NCBI RefSeq assembly: GCF_000626635.1
Contig: NZ_CP007451.1
Location: 3,109,501-3,173,500, forward strand
DNA from: Draconibacterium orientale
Lineage (GTDB): Bacteria; Bacteroidota; Bacteroidia; Bacteroidales; Prolixibacteraceae
DNA: 64,000 nt
Reading direction: 5' to 3'
Below are positions 53,891-63,087 of this stretch, piece by piece. Both the position numbers and the translations under genes were made by a program. The notes under the pieces are model-generated. The model was not told the origin of the DNA. It made no database searches and saw only the letters and a list, made by a program, of their open reading frames with translations. How positions within the stretch are numbered: position 1 is the first letter of the stretch; each line of letters begins with the position of its first letter.

Positions 53891-54118
53891 ATGATTAAAA
53901 CGTTATCAGGTAACGGTCGGCGGAACATTTTTACGGGATTATTTTTAGTAATTCTTAACGTGGTCTCAAAATTTACCATGGGGCAGGCTGCCGCCGCTTC
54001 GTCGTTTTTAAATGCTGTGACAGCTGTTGACGAAATTGAAATTTCCGGGAACAGGCAAACCGTGGCTGTATTTCCCAATCGGGGTAATACGTACACCGCA
54101 AAAATTATAATACACTAA
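53891..54118 (+). CDS. Small secreted protein or gene remnant, unknown
   Basis: A 75-codon frame starting 7 bases after the GH43-like gene. A basic start (MIKTLSGNGRRN) and a hydrophobic stretch (IFTGLFLVILNVVSKF, ending near MGQAAA) look like a signal peptide. The rest is short (AVDEIEISGNRQTVAVFPNRGNTYTAKIIIH) and could be a few beta strands. It may be a real small envelope protein or the fused ends of a gene whose middle was lost. I know no family for it. It is placed in the operon between the GH43-like and GH92 genes. Confidence 0.4.
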   Translation: MIKTLSGNGRRNIFTGLFLVILNVVSKFTMGQAAAASSFLNAVTAVDEIEISGNRQTVAVFPNRGNTYTAKIIIH

Positions 54119-54156
54119 ATTAGAAACATATAGTTTAATATTTGAACCAACTAAAA

Positions 54157-56319
54157 ATGATACGAACAATTCTGTTAATTACACTTATTATTACAATGGC
54201 CGGCTGCCATACGGCGCGTAATAACCCCAGCCCAAATAAAAAAGAAAAGCTTACCGGGTATGTCAACAATTTCCTGGGAACTGCCCCTTTGCAAGACAGC
54301 ATCGATTGTGGTTACAATCCGCCAAAAGACTGGCGCGTTTGGGCCGGATTAACGTATCCGGGCGCTTCGTTGCCCAATGCCATGGTGCAACTGAGCCCGA
54401 TTACCGAATGGCACAGCGGAGCCGGTTACGAATACGAAGACGATGTTATTCTGGCTTTTACACACACCAATAAAGGGCACTGGAATCTTTGTCATATTCC
54501 TGTTTTACCGGTTACTGAAGGTTTTTCTGAAAATGATTTTGGATCAAAATTCAGCCACGAAAACGAATCGGCAGAACCAGGATATTACCAGGTAAAGCTC
54601 GATCGCTACGGAATTGATGCGGAGCTTACAAGCACTTTGCACTGCGGTTACCATAAATACGAATTCCCAAAAGGGAAACCACAAAATATAATAGTGAACC
54701 TGTCGAAATCGAACGAACGGGTGCGCGACTGGCATATTGAACAGGAAGGAACCAATGTTATAAAAGGATTTCAGCAAACAGGCGAAAAAATATATTTCTA
54801 TGCCGAAACCAACCGGACCATAGTAAACCTTGAAACAAGCGGCGATGCACGACGTGAAATCGCCCTTGTTTCTTTTAATGAATCAGATGAAGAGCTCGAA
54901 CTTAAACTGGCGCTTTCGTTTGTAAGCATCGAAAATGCGAAGCAGAATCTGGAAGCCGAATTGGCCGGAAAAAGTTTTGAAGAGGTTAAGAATGAAGCTT
55001 CTGAAACCTGGGAAAATCTGCTTTCGAAAATTAAGGTTGAAGGTGGCACCGATAAACAAAAGTCGTTGTTTTACTCGTCGTTGTACCGATCGTTTTTATG
55101 GCCGGCATTACGCAGCGATGTAAACGGCGAATTTACCGATGCAAGCGGGGAAGTTGTGAATAAAGGATTTCGTTACTACACCAATCCTTCGCTGTGGGAT
55201 ACCTACCGAAATAAGCTGGTTTTACTCGGAATGCTCTCGCCCGATGTAACAGCCGATGTAATTCAGTCGCTGATTGATAAAGGCGAAAAAACAGGTTTTA
55301 TGCCTACCTTTTTTCATGGCGACCATGCAGCACCCTTTATTTCCGGTTCGTACCTGCGCGGAATTCGTGATTACGATGTGCAAAGTGCTTACCAGCTGTT
55401 GCTGAATAATGCAACAAAAGAAGGAGGCACGCGTCCGCACATTGCCGAATACATTGAAAAAGGATACATTTCAACGCCCGAAGTTGAGAACCCACATGTG
55501 GAATCGAAAGCCAAAGCCGGCGTTACAAAAACACTGGAGTTTGCTTACGACGATTATGCGGTGGCGCTTCTAGCCGAAGAATTAGGAAAACAGGATGATT
55601 ATAAGATGCTGATGAAGCGCACATCAAACTACAAAAATCTGTTCGATCCATCAACCGGGTTAATGCGCGGAAAGTTGGAAAATGGTGATTGGGTACCAGA
55701 TTTTAACGCGGAATATCCGTATTACGAATACATGTATCGTGAAGCCAATGCGTGGCAATCGTCGTTTTTTGCACCGCACGATACAAAAGGTTTAATTGGC
55801 CTGTACAAAAGTGAAGCAGAATTCGAGGAAAAGCTTGATTCACTGTTTTCAATCCCTTGGAATGCCGATTATATTGCACGTAATGTGTCTTCATTTATCG
55901 GACAGTATTGCCACGGAAACCAGCCCGATCATAGCTTCCCGTATTTATATACTTTTATTGGCAAGCAGGAAAAGTCGCAGATGTATCTCGACAGTATTAT
56001 GAATCGTTTTTACGGAATGGGCGAGTGGGAAAATGCGTTTTGCGGAATGGACGATGCCGGTGAAATGTCGGCATGGTATGTATTTGCTGCCATGGGAATT
56101 TATCCGTATTCTCCAGGTGATGCCGAATACATCGTTTCTGTTCCGTTGTTTAATTCGGTAAAATTGGATTTGGGCGAGCAATCGGAATTTAAAATTTCCA
56201 AAACTAATTCAGGAAGAAAAATTAAGGATCTGACAATTGACGGAAATCTTGTTGAGGGATACTTTGTGTCTCACGAACAACTTAAAAAAGGGAAAGAATT
56301 AATAATTTTGACCGAATAG
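54157..56319 (+). CDS. GH92 exo-alpha-mannosidase lipoprotein, PUL C
   Basis: The ATG at 54157 is chosen over a TTG at 54142. The 720-residue lipoprotein (lipobox MAGC, then HTARN, so probably periplasmic) is a standard GH92. The N-terminal sandwich has YVNNFLGTAP and GASLPNAMVQLSP. The (alpha/alpha)6 domain has YCHGNQPDHSFPYLY and the catalytic-loop signature FCGMDDAGEMSAWYVFAAMG near residues 629-646. The acidic residues of that loop act with calcium in the inverting removal of alpha-mannose. It would trim side chains or oligosaccharides produced by GH76. It follows the small unknown gene and precedes GH125 by 33 bases. Confidence 0.93.
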   Translation: MIRTILLITLIITMAGCHTARNNPSPNKKEKLTGYVNNFLGTAPLQDSIDCGYNPPKDWRVWAGLTYPGASLPNAMVQLSPITEWHSGAGYEYEDDVILAFTHTNKGHWNLCHIPVLPVTEGFSENDFGSKFSHENESAEPGYYQVKLDRYGIDAELTSTLHCGYHKYEFPKGKPQNIIVNLSKSNERVRDWHIEQEGTNVIKGFQQTGEKIYFYAETNRTIVNLETSGDARREIALVSFNESDEELELKLALSFVSIENAKQNLEAELAGKSFEEVKNEASETWENLLSKIKVEGGTDKQKSLFYSSLYRSFLWPALRSDVNGEFTDASGEVVNKGFRYYTNPSLWDTYRNKLVLLGMLSPDVTADVIQSLIDKGEKTGFMPTFFHGDHAAPFISGSYLRGIRDYDVQSAYQLLLNNATKEGGTRPHIAEYIEKGYISTPEVENPHVESKAKAGVTKTLEFAYDDYAVALLAEELGKQDDYKMLMKRTSNYKNLFDPSTGLMRGKLENGDWVPDFNAEYPYYEYMYREANAWQSSFFAPHDTKGLIGLYKSEAEFEEKLDSLFSIPWNADYIARNVSSFIGQYCHGNQPDHSFPYLYTFIGKQEKSQMYLDSIMNRFYGMGEWENAFCGMDDAGEMSAWYVFAAMGIYPYSPGDAEYIVSVPLFNSVKLDLGEQSEFKISKTNSGRKIKDLTIDGNLVEGYFVSHEQLKKGKELIILTE

Positions 56320-56352
56320 AAAATCATCGAAATAACAATAAAACCAATAAAA

Positions 56353-57789
56353 ATGAATACAAGAAGAGATTTTATAAAAGCAGGAGCATTAACCGTTGCC
56401 GGAATCGGAATTGCCGGAGGCTCATCGGTTTTGGCGGCTTCCGGTAGAAAAAACTACGTAACGAATCGCCCGGCAGCCGGAGAGCGTAATTTTGTGTCGA
56501 AGGCAGTGGAAGAAACCATTGAGGCAGCCAAAGCAAAAATTAAAGATCCGAAACTGGCCTGGATGTTCGAAAACTGTTTCCCGAATACGCTGGACACAAC
56601 GGTTGAGCATGGAACATTGAATGGCAAACCCGATACTTTTGTAATTACCGGCGATATTCATGCTATGTGGTTGCGCGATTCTACCGCACAGGTTTGGCCT
56701 TACATGCCACTGGCCAATCAGGATGACGAATTGAAAACGTTACTAGCCGGAGTTGTTCACCGTCAAACGCAATGTGTTTTGCTCGATCGTTATGCCAACG
56801 CTTTCAACAAAACAAAGGAAGAAGAAGTACACTGGATGAGCGATATGACGGACATGAAACCCGGTTTGCACGAACGCAAATGGGAAATTGATTCGTTGTG
56901 TTACACCGTTCGTTTGGCCTACAACTACTGGCTTACAACCGGCGACAAGAGTGTTTTTGATGCCGACTGGCAGAAAGCAGCAGCTTTAATTGTAAAAACA
57001 TTTAAGGAGCAGCAACGCAAAGATGACCTGGGGCCTTACAAATTTCAGCGCGAAACAGCTCAGCAATTAGATACGGTTGCCAATCACGGTTATGGCCGTC
57101 CGTTAAAACCAGTAGGGCTGATTAATTCAACCTTCCGTCCATCGGATGATGCTACGACTTATGGCTTCCTTATTCCTTCGAATATTTTTGCCGTTGTATC
57201 GTTGAAGCAATTGGCTGAGATTAGCAACGAAGTTACGGGTGATAAGGCCTTTGCAAAAGAATGTTTGGCCTTATCGAAAGAAGTAGATGCAGCAATTAAG
57301 GAATATGCCATTGTTGAGCATAAAAAATACGGGAAAGTGTATGCTTTCGAGGTAGATGGTTTTGGAAACCACACGTTTATGGACGATGCCAATGTACCAA
57401 GTTTACTGGCTTTGCCTTACCTCGGACTGCTTGAAAAAGAAGATAAAATTTACCAAAATACCCGCAAGCTGGTTTGGAGCGAAGACAACCCATATTTCTT
57501 TAAAGGAAAAGCAGCCGAAGGAATTGGCGGCCCTCACGTAGGATACGACATGGTTTGGCCAATGAGTATTATTATGCGTGCCATGACCAGCTCGGATGAC
57601 AAAGAAATTGCGTGGTGTATTAAAACCTTGCGCAATACCGATGCCGACACCGGATTTATGCACGAAACCTTCCATAAAGACGATCCAACAAACTTCACCC
57701 GTTCGTGGTTTGCCTGGGCAAATACTTTGTTTGGCGAGTTGGTTTTAAAGTTGGTTAACGAAGGAAAAGAAAATCTGTTAGAGGTTTAA
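56353..57789 (+). CDS. GH125 exo-alpha-1,6-mannosidase with Tat-type signal
   Basis: A 478-residue enzyme of the (alpha/alpha)6 fold. The start MNTRRDFIKAGALTVAG carries a twin-arginine motif, so it is probably exported folded through Tat. GH125 signatures are DIHAMWLRDSTAQVWPY and HRQTQCVLLDRYANAF. The catalytic acid is expected at Asp265 or Asp266 in FRPSDDAT and the base at Glu438 in FMHETF, by comparison with the Clostridium and Streptococcus enzymes. GH125 removes alpha-1,6-linked mannose without metal, which finishes off the backbone fragments made by GH76. It is the last gene of PUL C and is followed by a terminator. Confidence 0.93.
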   Translation: MNTRRDFIKAGALTVAGIGIAGGSSVLAASGRKNYVTNRPAAGERNFVSKAVEETIEAAKAKIKDPKLAWMFENCFPNTLDTTVEHGTLNGKPDTFVITGDIHAMWLRDSTAQVWPYMPLANQDDELKTLLAGVVHRQTQCVLLDRYANAFNKTKEEEVHWMSDMTDMKPGLHERKWEIDSLCYTVRLAYNYWLTTGDKSVFDADWQKAAALIVKTFKEQQRKDDLGPYKFQRETAQQLDTVANHGYGRPLKPVGLINSTFRPSDDATTYGFLIPSNIFAVVSLKQLAEISNEVTGDKAFAKECLALSKEVDAAIKEYAIVEHKKYGKVYAFEVDGFGNHTFMDDANVPSLLALPYLGLLEKEDKIYQNTRKLVWSEDNPYFFKGKAAEGIGGPHVGYDMVWPMSIIMRAMTSSDDKEIAWCIKTLRNTDADTGFMHETFHKDDPTNFTRSWFAWANTLFGELVLKLVNEGKENLLEV

Positions 57790-57816
57790 TAGGTCTTTCA
57801 TAAAGTAGTTTAAAAA

Positions 57817-57849
57817 AGCAGCAATCTTTTAAGGTTGTTGCTTTTTTTG
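57817..57849 (+). terminator. Rho-independent terminator of PUL C
   Basis: AGCAGCAATC (57817-57826) pairs with GGTTGTTGCT (57833-57842, G-U pairs allowed) and is followed by a T-run. It lies 28 bases after the GH125 stop and closes the PUL C operon. Confidence 0.8.
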
Positions 57850-58188
57850 TTTTGTAAAGCCGCGCTTAAATCAACATTTTATGATTTTTTCAACATCAAA
57901 AACATGTTGTTTCATTAAATTTCTAAATCGCAGATAGGTAATGAAGCCTGGAAAGAAGTCCTTAAACAATGGATGGTTCTCTATCAACTAAAAGCTATTT
58001 AATGTTGAGGCTATTATATTATGTGCCTGTGTTAAAGGTTGATGGCCGAAAAACAAAGAGTTTTAATGCTTCTTTTTCGCGCGATCTGTCGAATTTGTTT
58101 CTACAATTTGACGATTCTGTAGCGGTAACAAGGCTAACCGTTAAATAAATTTGTAGCAATAAAAATCCGCATATAAAACTACATACAA
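57850..58188. promoter_or_regulatory. Regulatory gap before the GH43-GH2 operon
   Basis: No gene was seen in these 339 bases. CAACAT occurs at 57872-57877 and 57891-57896 (19 bases apart), and the second copy pairs with ATGTTG at 57904-57909. This direct/inverted pattern could bind a regulator. TAAATTTG at 58146-58153 fits the Bacteroidota -7 box TAnnTTTG and would start transcription about 30 bases before the ATG at 58189. A GntR- or HTCS-type site is possible, but nothing ties it to a given regulator. Confidence 0.4.
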
Positions 58189-60384
58189 ATGAATAAATCA
58201 AAACCGGAATTAATTGCCGTAATTCTAAAATGTTTCCTGTTTTTCACGGGCTTGTTTTCCATCGTTTCGTGTCAGAACAAAGCCCTGCAAACCGATGCCT
58301 ACCTCTTTGCCTATTTCACCGGTAACGGGCCCGGCGAAGAAGCCATTCGTTATGCGCTAAGTACCGATGGCTATAACTATCGTGCATTAAACAATAATCA
58401 GCCGGTATTGGATTCCAAACAAATCAGTACTTCGGGTGGCGTTCGCGATCCGCACATTTTACGTGGTGCCGATGGCAAAACCTTTTACATGGTTGCCACT
58501 GATTTGTATGTGCCCGAACAAGGCTGGAATAATTTTGCACTTATTCTGATGAAATCGACTGATTTGATTAACTGGCAAACAACAGTAATTAATATTCCGG
58601 AAACTTACCCGGAAGAGTTTGGTGATGTGGATCGTGTTTGGGCACCGCAAACCATTTACGATAAAGCAACGGGGAAATACATGGTTTACTGGTCGATGAA
58701 ATACCGAGGAGCACATCCCGATATTATTTATTATGCCTACGCGGATGAGGATTTTAGCGGTTTCGAGGCAGCACCAAAACAGTTGTTGTACAATCCAACC
58801 AACAACGCCTGCATCGATGGCGATATCATTGAAAAGGATGGTACGTTTTATTTTTTCCACAAATCGGAGAGTGGTGCACCCGGTATAAAACTGGCTATTT
58901 CTAATAAACTGACAGAAGGATATACGTATCCGAATTTTGATCGTGTGGATAAGGAAACCGCACGGGTGGAAGGCTCGGGTGTTTTCAAACTGAATAATTC
59001 TGATGAGTATATACTAATGTACGATGTTTACACCAATGGCCGCTATCAGTTTACAAAAAGCCCTGATTTGCAGCATTTCGAAGTGATCGATGAGGAGATA
59101 TCGATGAATTTTCATCCACGCCACGGTACGGTAATGCCGATAACTTCTGAGGAATACAATCGTTTAATGGCAACTTATGCGAAACCTGACGATTTGTTTG
59201 TTGAAGCAACGGCCGGTCAATTAAAAAAGAACAATGTACGCATCAACGGCAAGGAAAAAACGATTCATCTTCCTGTAAAAGTAGGAACAGATTTAACAGC
59301 ATTCGATCCGCAGATTTCAGCCTGGCGAGGAATTACTGTTGCACCCCAAGGGCCGCAGGATTTTTCGAAAGGTGCAGTTGACTATACGTTTACCATTGTG
59401 GGGCAGGAGCCGGTAGTTTACAGCGTTACAGCTTCCGAAGATCATAACCCGGCGCTGGTTGGTTTTTATGCCGATCCGCAGGTGTTGTATTCCAACAAAA
59501 CCGGGAAATATTACATCTATCCAACTTCCGACGGATTTCCGGGGTGGTCGGGCTATTATTTCAAAGTTTTTTCATCCGATGATTTAGTGGATTGGAAAGA
59601 TGAAGGCAAGATTCTGGATATGAAAGCCGGCGATGTGCCATGGGCCGACGGCAGCTCCTGGGCGCCAACCATTGTGGAAAAAAAAGTGGGTGACAATTAC
59701 AAATACTACTACTATTTCAGCGGAAACTATGTGGCAGGAGGTGGCAAACAAATTGGAGTTGCCGTAGCCGATGATCCAACCGGCCCGTTTGTAGCACAAA
59801 ATGAGCCAATGATTAAGGAATCTCCTGCAGGCCGGGGTCAGCAAATCGATCCTTGTGCTTTTATCGACCCGGTTTCGGGGAAAGCCTACATTTATTGGGG
59901 TAACGGTTATTTGGCAGCTGCCGAACTGAACGACGATATGGTTTCAATAAAAAAGAAAACAATAAAAGTTTTAACGCCAAAAGGTGGAACACTTGCTGAT
60001 TATGCCTTTCGCGAAGGAATTTATGTGATCTACCGCGAAGGAACCTATTATTTTATGTGGTCGGTTGATGATACCGGTTCGCCCAATTATCATGTGGCTT
60101 ACGGAACTTCCAAATCGCCAATGGGACCAATTAAAGTGGCCGAAAATCCGATAACGCTCATTCAGGACTCAGCTAATGGCATTTACGGAACCGGACATCA
60201 CTCTGTAGTTCAGGTTCCGGGTAACGATGAATGGTATATTGTGTATCACCGTATAAATGCAAAACACCTGCATAATGGCCTCGGTTACCACCGCGAGGTT
60301 TGTATCGACAAAATGGAGTTTAACGAAGACGGTACCATTAGACCGGTTGTACCAACAGATAAAGGAATTGATCCTGTTCAATAA
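58189..60384 (+). CDS. Two-propeller GH43 protein
   Basis: A 731-residue exported protein (hydrophobic start ending IVSC, then QNKALQ). It holds two complete five-bladed propellers. The first (about 30-335) has Asp in VRDPHI, Asp in CIDGDI and Glu in VEGSGV. A small immunoglobulin-like linker (about 350-410, with VKVGTDLTAFDPQISAW) comes next. The second propeller (about 420-731) has Asp in YADPQV, Asp in QIDPCAF and Glu in FREGIYV, with GTGHHSV. Both triads look intact, so it may have two activities. The second module resembles the GH43 at 20812 and the first resembles the protein at 52712, so it links the arabinose-type and mannan-type loci by descent. Confidence 0.87.
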   Translation: MNKSKPELIAVILKCFLFFTGLFSIVSCQNKALQTDAYLFAYFTGNGPGEEAIRYALSTDGYNYRALNNNQPVLDSKQISTSGGVRDPHILRGADGKTFYMVATDLYVPEQGWNNFALILMKSTDLINWQTTVINIPETYPEEFGDVDRVWAPQTIYDKATGKYMVYWSMKYRGAHPDIIYYAYADEDFSGFEAAPKQLLYNPTNNACIDGDIIEKDGTFYFFHKSESGAPGIKLAISNKLTEGYTYPNFDRVDKETARVEGSGVFKLNNSDEYILMYDVYTNGRYQFTKSPDLQHFEVIDEEISMNFHPRHGTVMPITSEEYNRLMATYAKPDDLFVEATAGQLKKNNVRINGKEKTIHLPVKVGTDLTAFDPQISAWRGITVAPQGPQDFSKGAVDYTFTIVGQEPVVYSVTASEDHNPALVGFYADPQVLYSNKTGKYYIYPTSDGFPGWSGYYFKVFSSDDLVDWKDEGKILDMKAGDVPWADGSSWAPTIVEKKVGDNYKYYYYFSGNYVAGGGKQIGVAVADDPTGPFVAQNEPMIKESPAGRGQQIDPCAFIDPVSGKAYIYWGNGYLAAAELNDDMVSIKKKTIKVLTPKGGTLADYAFREGIYVIYREGTYYFMWSVDDTGSPNYHVAYGTSKSPMGPIKVAENPITLIQDSANGIYGTGHHSVVQVPGNDEWYIVYHRINAKHLHNGLGYHREVCIDKMEFNEDGTIRPVVPTDKGIDPVQ

Positions 60385-60406
60385 TTTCTAAACAAGAAGA
60401 ATAATG

Positions 60407-60498
60407 ATGAAACGAACATGAACTTTTTAAATCATAGATTCACAACCAGGCATGATTAAAAAAGTTTATGTGAGAGCGGAGCGGTTACATCCGTTCTC
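60407..60498 (+). repeat. Repeated leader element, copy 2
   Basis: Bases 60407-60471 match the element at 13047 (ATGAAACGAACATGAA, ATTCACAA, ATGATTAAAA, TTATGTGAG) and include the same MKRT-stop mini frame (60407-60421). The hairpin at the same place (GAGAGCGGA at 60472-60480 with TCCGTTCTC at 60490-60498) has a different sequence from that in copy 1. The GH2 start follows at 60542. Confidence 0.6.
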
Positions 60499-60541
60499 AA
60501 ATTTTAAAGTAATTTATTGGAAACTTGAAAATTTCAAACGG

Positions 60542-62968
60542 ATGAAATTAATAATTGCAGTACTACTTTGTTTGGCATGCACAAATGGCCTGTATGCACA
60601 GAGCGGTTTCGGTAAATCCGAACAGATTAACGGAGATTGGAAATTTACTTTGAATGACGTTGAAGACGGTGAAACTATTCCGTTGGACGATAGCCGCTGG
60701 GAAACCGTTGATTTGCCTCACGACTGGAGTGTAAAAGGGCAGCTAAGCCCAACGCTGGCCAGTGCAACCGGCTACTTGCCTGGAGGTATTGGCTGGTATC
60801 GTAAACACCTTGAAATTCCGGCAGATAAAAAGGATGAAAAAGTGTATCTGTACTTTGAAGGAGTTTACAACCGCAGCGAAGTTTTCGTTAACGGAGTGTC
60901 GCTCGGAAAACGGCCAAACGGCTACATTTCGTTTCTATACGATGCCACACCTTACATTAAATATGGTGCGGAAAATGTGATTGCTGCTCGGGTTGATCAC
61001 AGCCAGTCGGCCGATTCGCGCTGGTACACCGGCTCGGGTATTTACCGCGATGTTTGGGTGGTTTATGCCAATCCGGTTCATATTGAACAGTGGGGTGTTT
61101 ATGCTTATCCCGAACAATTGAAAAAAGGCTACCAGCTTCAGGTTGAAGTGAATGTTGAAAACGGTTTGTCAGAAGCATCTGCACTAACCGTTAAAAACGA
61201 ATTGTTAGACCAAAATAATGAACCGCTTGCAAAATCATCGAACAAATTAACGTTAGCAGCCAATCAATCAGGAAAAATACAAACGGCCTTGAAAGTGAAA
61301 AAGCCGGAGCTTTGGTCGCTTGAACATCCCAATTTGTATAAGCTTAAAACCTCGGTTTATAAAGGAGATGAGTTAATTGATGAAAGCATAACAACAACAG
61401 GTTTCCGCCATTTTACCTTCGATTCGAATACCGGATTTGCGTTAAATGGCGAATCGATGAAGGTGAAAGGCGTTTGTTTGCATCACGATGCAGGAGTGCT
61501 GGGATCGGCGGTTCCCCGCGAAGTGTGGAAGCGAAGATTATTGACTTTAAAAGAAATTGGTGTGAATGCCATTCGAACCAGTCATAATCCGCAAGCAACA
61601 GATTTATACGATTTGTGCGATGAGCTGGGATTGCTGGTTTTAAATGAAGCCTTTGACGAGTGGGAATTCCCAAAACGTAAATGGTTACAAGGCTGGAATG
61701 TGGGCACGCCCGGTTTTCAGGGATCGTATGATTTTTTTGAAGAATGGGGCGAGAAAGACCTGGGCGATATGGTAAAACGCGATCGTAACCATCCATCCAT
61801 TTTTGCATGGAGCATTGGTAACGAAGTGGATTACCCCAACGATCCTTACTCGCATCCGGTGTTAGACGGTGGGGCAGAAACAGGTTTCACGCAACCCATA
61901 TTTGGCGGATACAAAAAAGATGCGCCTGATGCCGAGCGTCTTGGCGACATTGCCGAACGTTTGGTAAAAGTGGTAAAACAATACGATCAGTCGCGCCCAA
62001 CAACGGCAGGATTGGCCGGTGTGGCTATGTCGAACCAAACAGGATATCCTTTTGCATTGGATATTGCCGGTTATAACTATACCGAAAGTTTATACGATCA
62101 CGACCACGAAAAATATCCGAACCGTGTTCTTTACGGTAGTGAAAACCGTCATGACATAGAAGCCTGGAAAGCAGTAACATCTCGCGATTTTGTGTTTGGC
62201 CAGTTTCTGTGGACAGGTATCGATTATTTGGGCGAATCGGGCCGCTGGCCGTCACGCGGTTTTTATTCCGGCCTGCTCGATTTTGGAGGTTTCATTAAAC
62301 CACGAGGCTATTTCCGTAAGTCGTTGTGGTCGGATAAACCAATGGCTTACCTCGGAACTTATTCCGTATCAGAAAGAAACAGAGACAGAGGCCCATCGAT
62401 GGATGCCTGGCCAATCTGGAACTACGAGCCAGGCCAATCTGTTCGTGTGGTGTGTTACACCAATGCAGCACAGGCAGAATTGCACCTGAACGGTAAAGTG
62501 GTAGGAGAGAAGAAGCCGTACAACAACGAAACAGGAATTATTTTCTGGGATATTCCCTATGAGGATGGAAAACTGGAAGTGATTGGCATGGATGAAAACG
62601 GAAACAAGGTGAGCCAGAATGCCATACAATCATCAGGTCGCCCGAATGAAATAAAAGTTATTTCCGATGAAACAACGATAGAAAAGGGGAAAGTGGCCCA
62701 TATCGTAATTCAGGTGGTTGATGAAGATGGAATACCGGTGATGTTATCTGATGATGAAGTGAGCTGTGAGGTACACGGTGATGCCAAACTGTTGGGTCTG
62801 GAGGCAAGCAATAATTCAGATATGACGGATTACACCGATAACAAACAGCGCGTATTTCACGGGCGAATGATCGCTTATATCCGGGCCGGAGAACAAACAG
62901 GAAAAGTTAAGGTAGAATTCTCGGCCAACTGGTTAAAGCCGGCAGAAACAAGTTTTGAAATCCGCTAA
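60542..62968 (+). CDS. GH2 family glycosidase, long form
   Basis: The ATG at 60542 (MKLIIAVLL) is chosen over 60452, which would add 30 residues encoded by the repeated leader. The 808-residue secreted enzyme (cleavage near LYAQS) has a jelly roll (from VDLPHDWSVKG), an immunoglobulin-like domain and a TIM barrel. Glu428 in SIGNEVDY is the acid/base and Glu534 in YGSENRHD is the nucleophile. C-terminal domains follow: a DUF4982-like sandwich (about 610-690) and an invasin/Big-like domain (about 700-808, VVDEDGIPVMLSDDEV). This layout is that of PUL beta-galactosidases and related GH2 enzymes. It is probably co-transcribed with the two-propeller GH43. Confidence 0.9.
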   Translation: MKLIIAVLLCLACTNGLYAQSGFGKSEQINGDWKFTLNDVEDGETIPLDDSRWETVDLPHDWSVKGQLSPTLASATGYLPGGIGWYRKHLEIPADKKDEKVYLYFEGVYNRSEVFVNGVSLGKRPNGYISFLYDATPYIKYGAENVIAARVDHSQSADSRWYTGSGIYRDVWVVYANPVHIEQWGVYAYPEQLKKGYQLQVEVNVENGLSEASALTVKNELLDQNNEPLAKSSNKLTLAANQSGKIQTALKVKKPELWSLEHPNLYKLKTSVYKGDELIDESITTTGFRHFTFDSNTGFALNGESMKVKGVCLHHDAGVLGSAVPREVWKRRLLTLKEIGVNAIRTSHNPQATDLYDLCDELGLLVLNEAFDEWEFPKRKWLQGWNVGTPGFQGSYDFFEEWGEKDLGDMVKRDRNHPSIFAWSIGNEVDYPNDPYSHPVLDGGAETGFTQPIFGGYKKDAPDAERLGDIAERLVKVVKQYDQSRPTTAGLAGVAMSNQTGYPFALDIAGYNYTESLYDHDHEKYPNRVLYGSENRHDIEAWKAVTSRDFVFGQFLWTGIDYLGESGRWPSRGFYSGLLDFGGFIKPRGYFRKSLWSDKPMAYLGTYSVSERNRDRGPSMDAWPIWNYEPGQSVRVVCYTNAAQAELHLNGKVVGEKKPYNNETGIIFWDIPYEDGKLEVIGMDENGNKVSQNAIQSSGRPNEIKVISDETTIEKGKVAHIVIQVVDEDGIPVMLSDDEVSCEVHGDAKLLGLEASNNSDMTDYTDNKQRVFHGRMIAYIRAGEQTGKVKVEFSANWLKPAETSFEIR

Positions 62969-63043
62969 AGAAATCAAAAAAATCAGTTACAAACTTTCTG
63001 GTTTTTTTAGCGAAATACCTCGCAAGAAGCGACGGAAGTGATA

Positions 63044-63087
63044 AAAAGAAAAGCAACAAACTAATACTGGTTTGTTGCTTTTCTTTT
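63044..63087. terminator. Bidirectional terminator between convergent genes
   Basis: A perfect 17-bp stem (63044-63060 with 63071-63087) has a 10-base loop, and its arms are A-rich on one side and T-rich on the other. It therefore reads as a terminator in both directions. It overlaps the last bases of the stop codon of the minus-strand regulator and ends the GH2 transcript. Confidence 0.88.

Noticed and set aside
53725-54096. 123-codon minus-strand frame over the small 53891 gene
   Set aside because: It lies opposite the operon direction and overlaps the conserved end of the GH43-like gene. It has a hydrophobic patch but no coherent domain.
60452-60541. Upstream start for the long GH2 gene
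   Set aside because: The added 30 residues are encoded by the repeated leader, which is non-coding at the other copy, and they displace the signal peptide.
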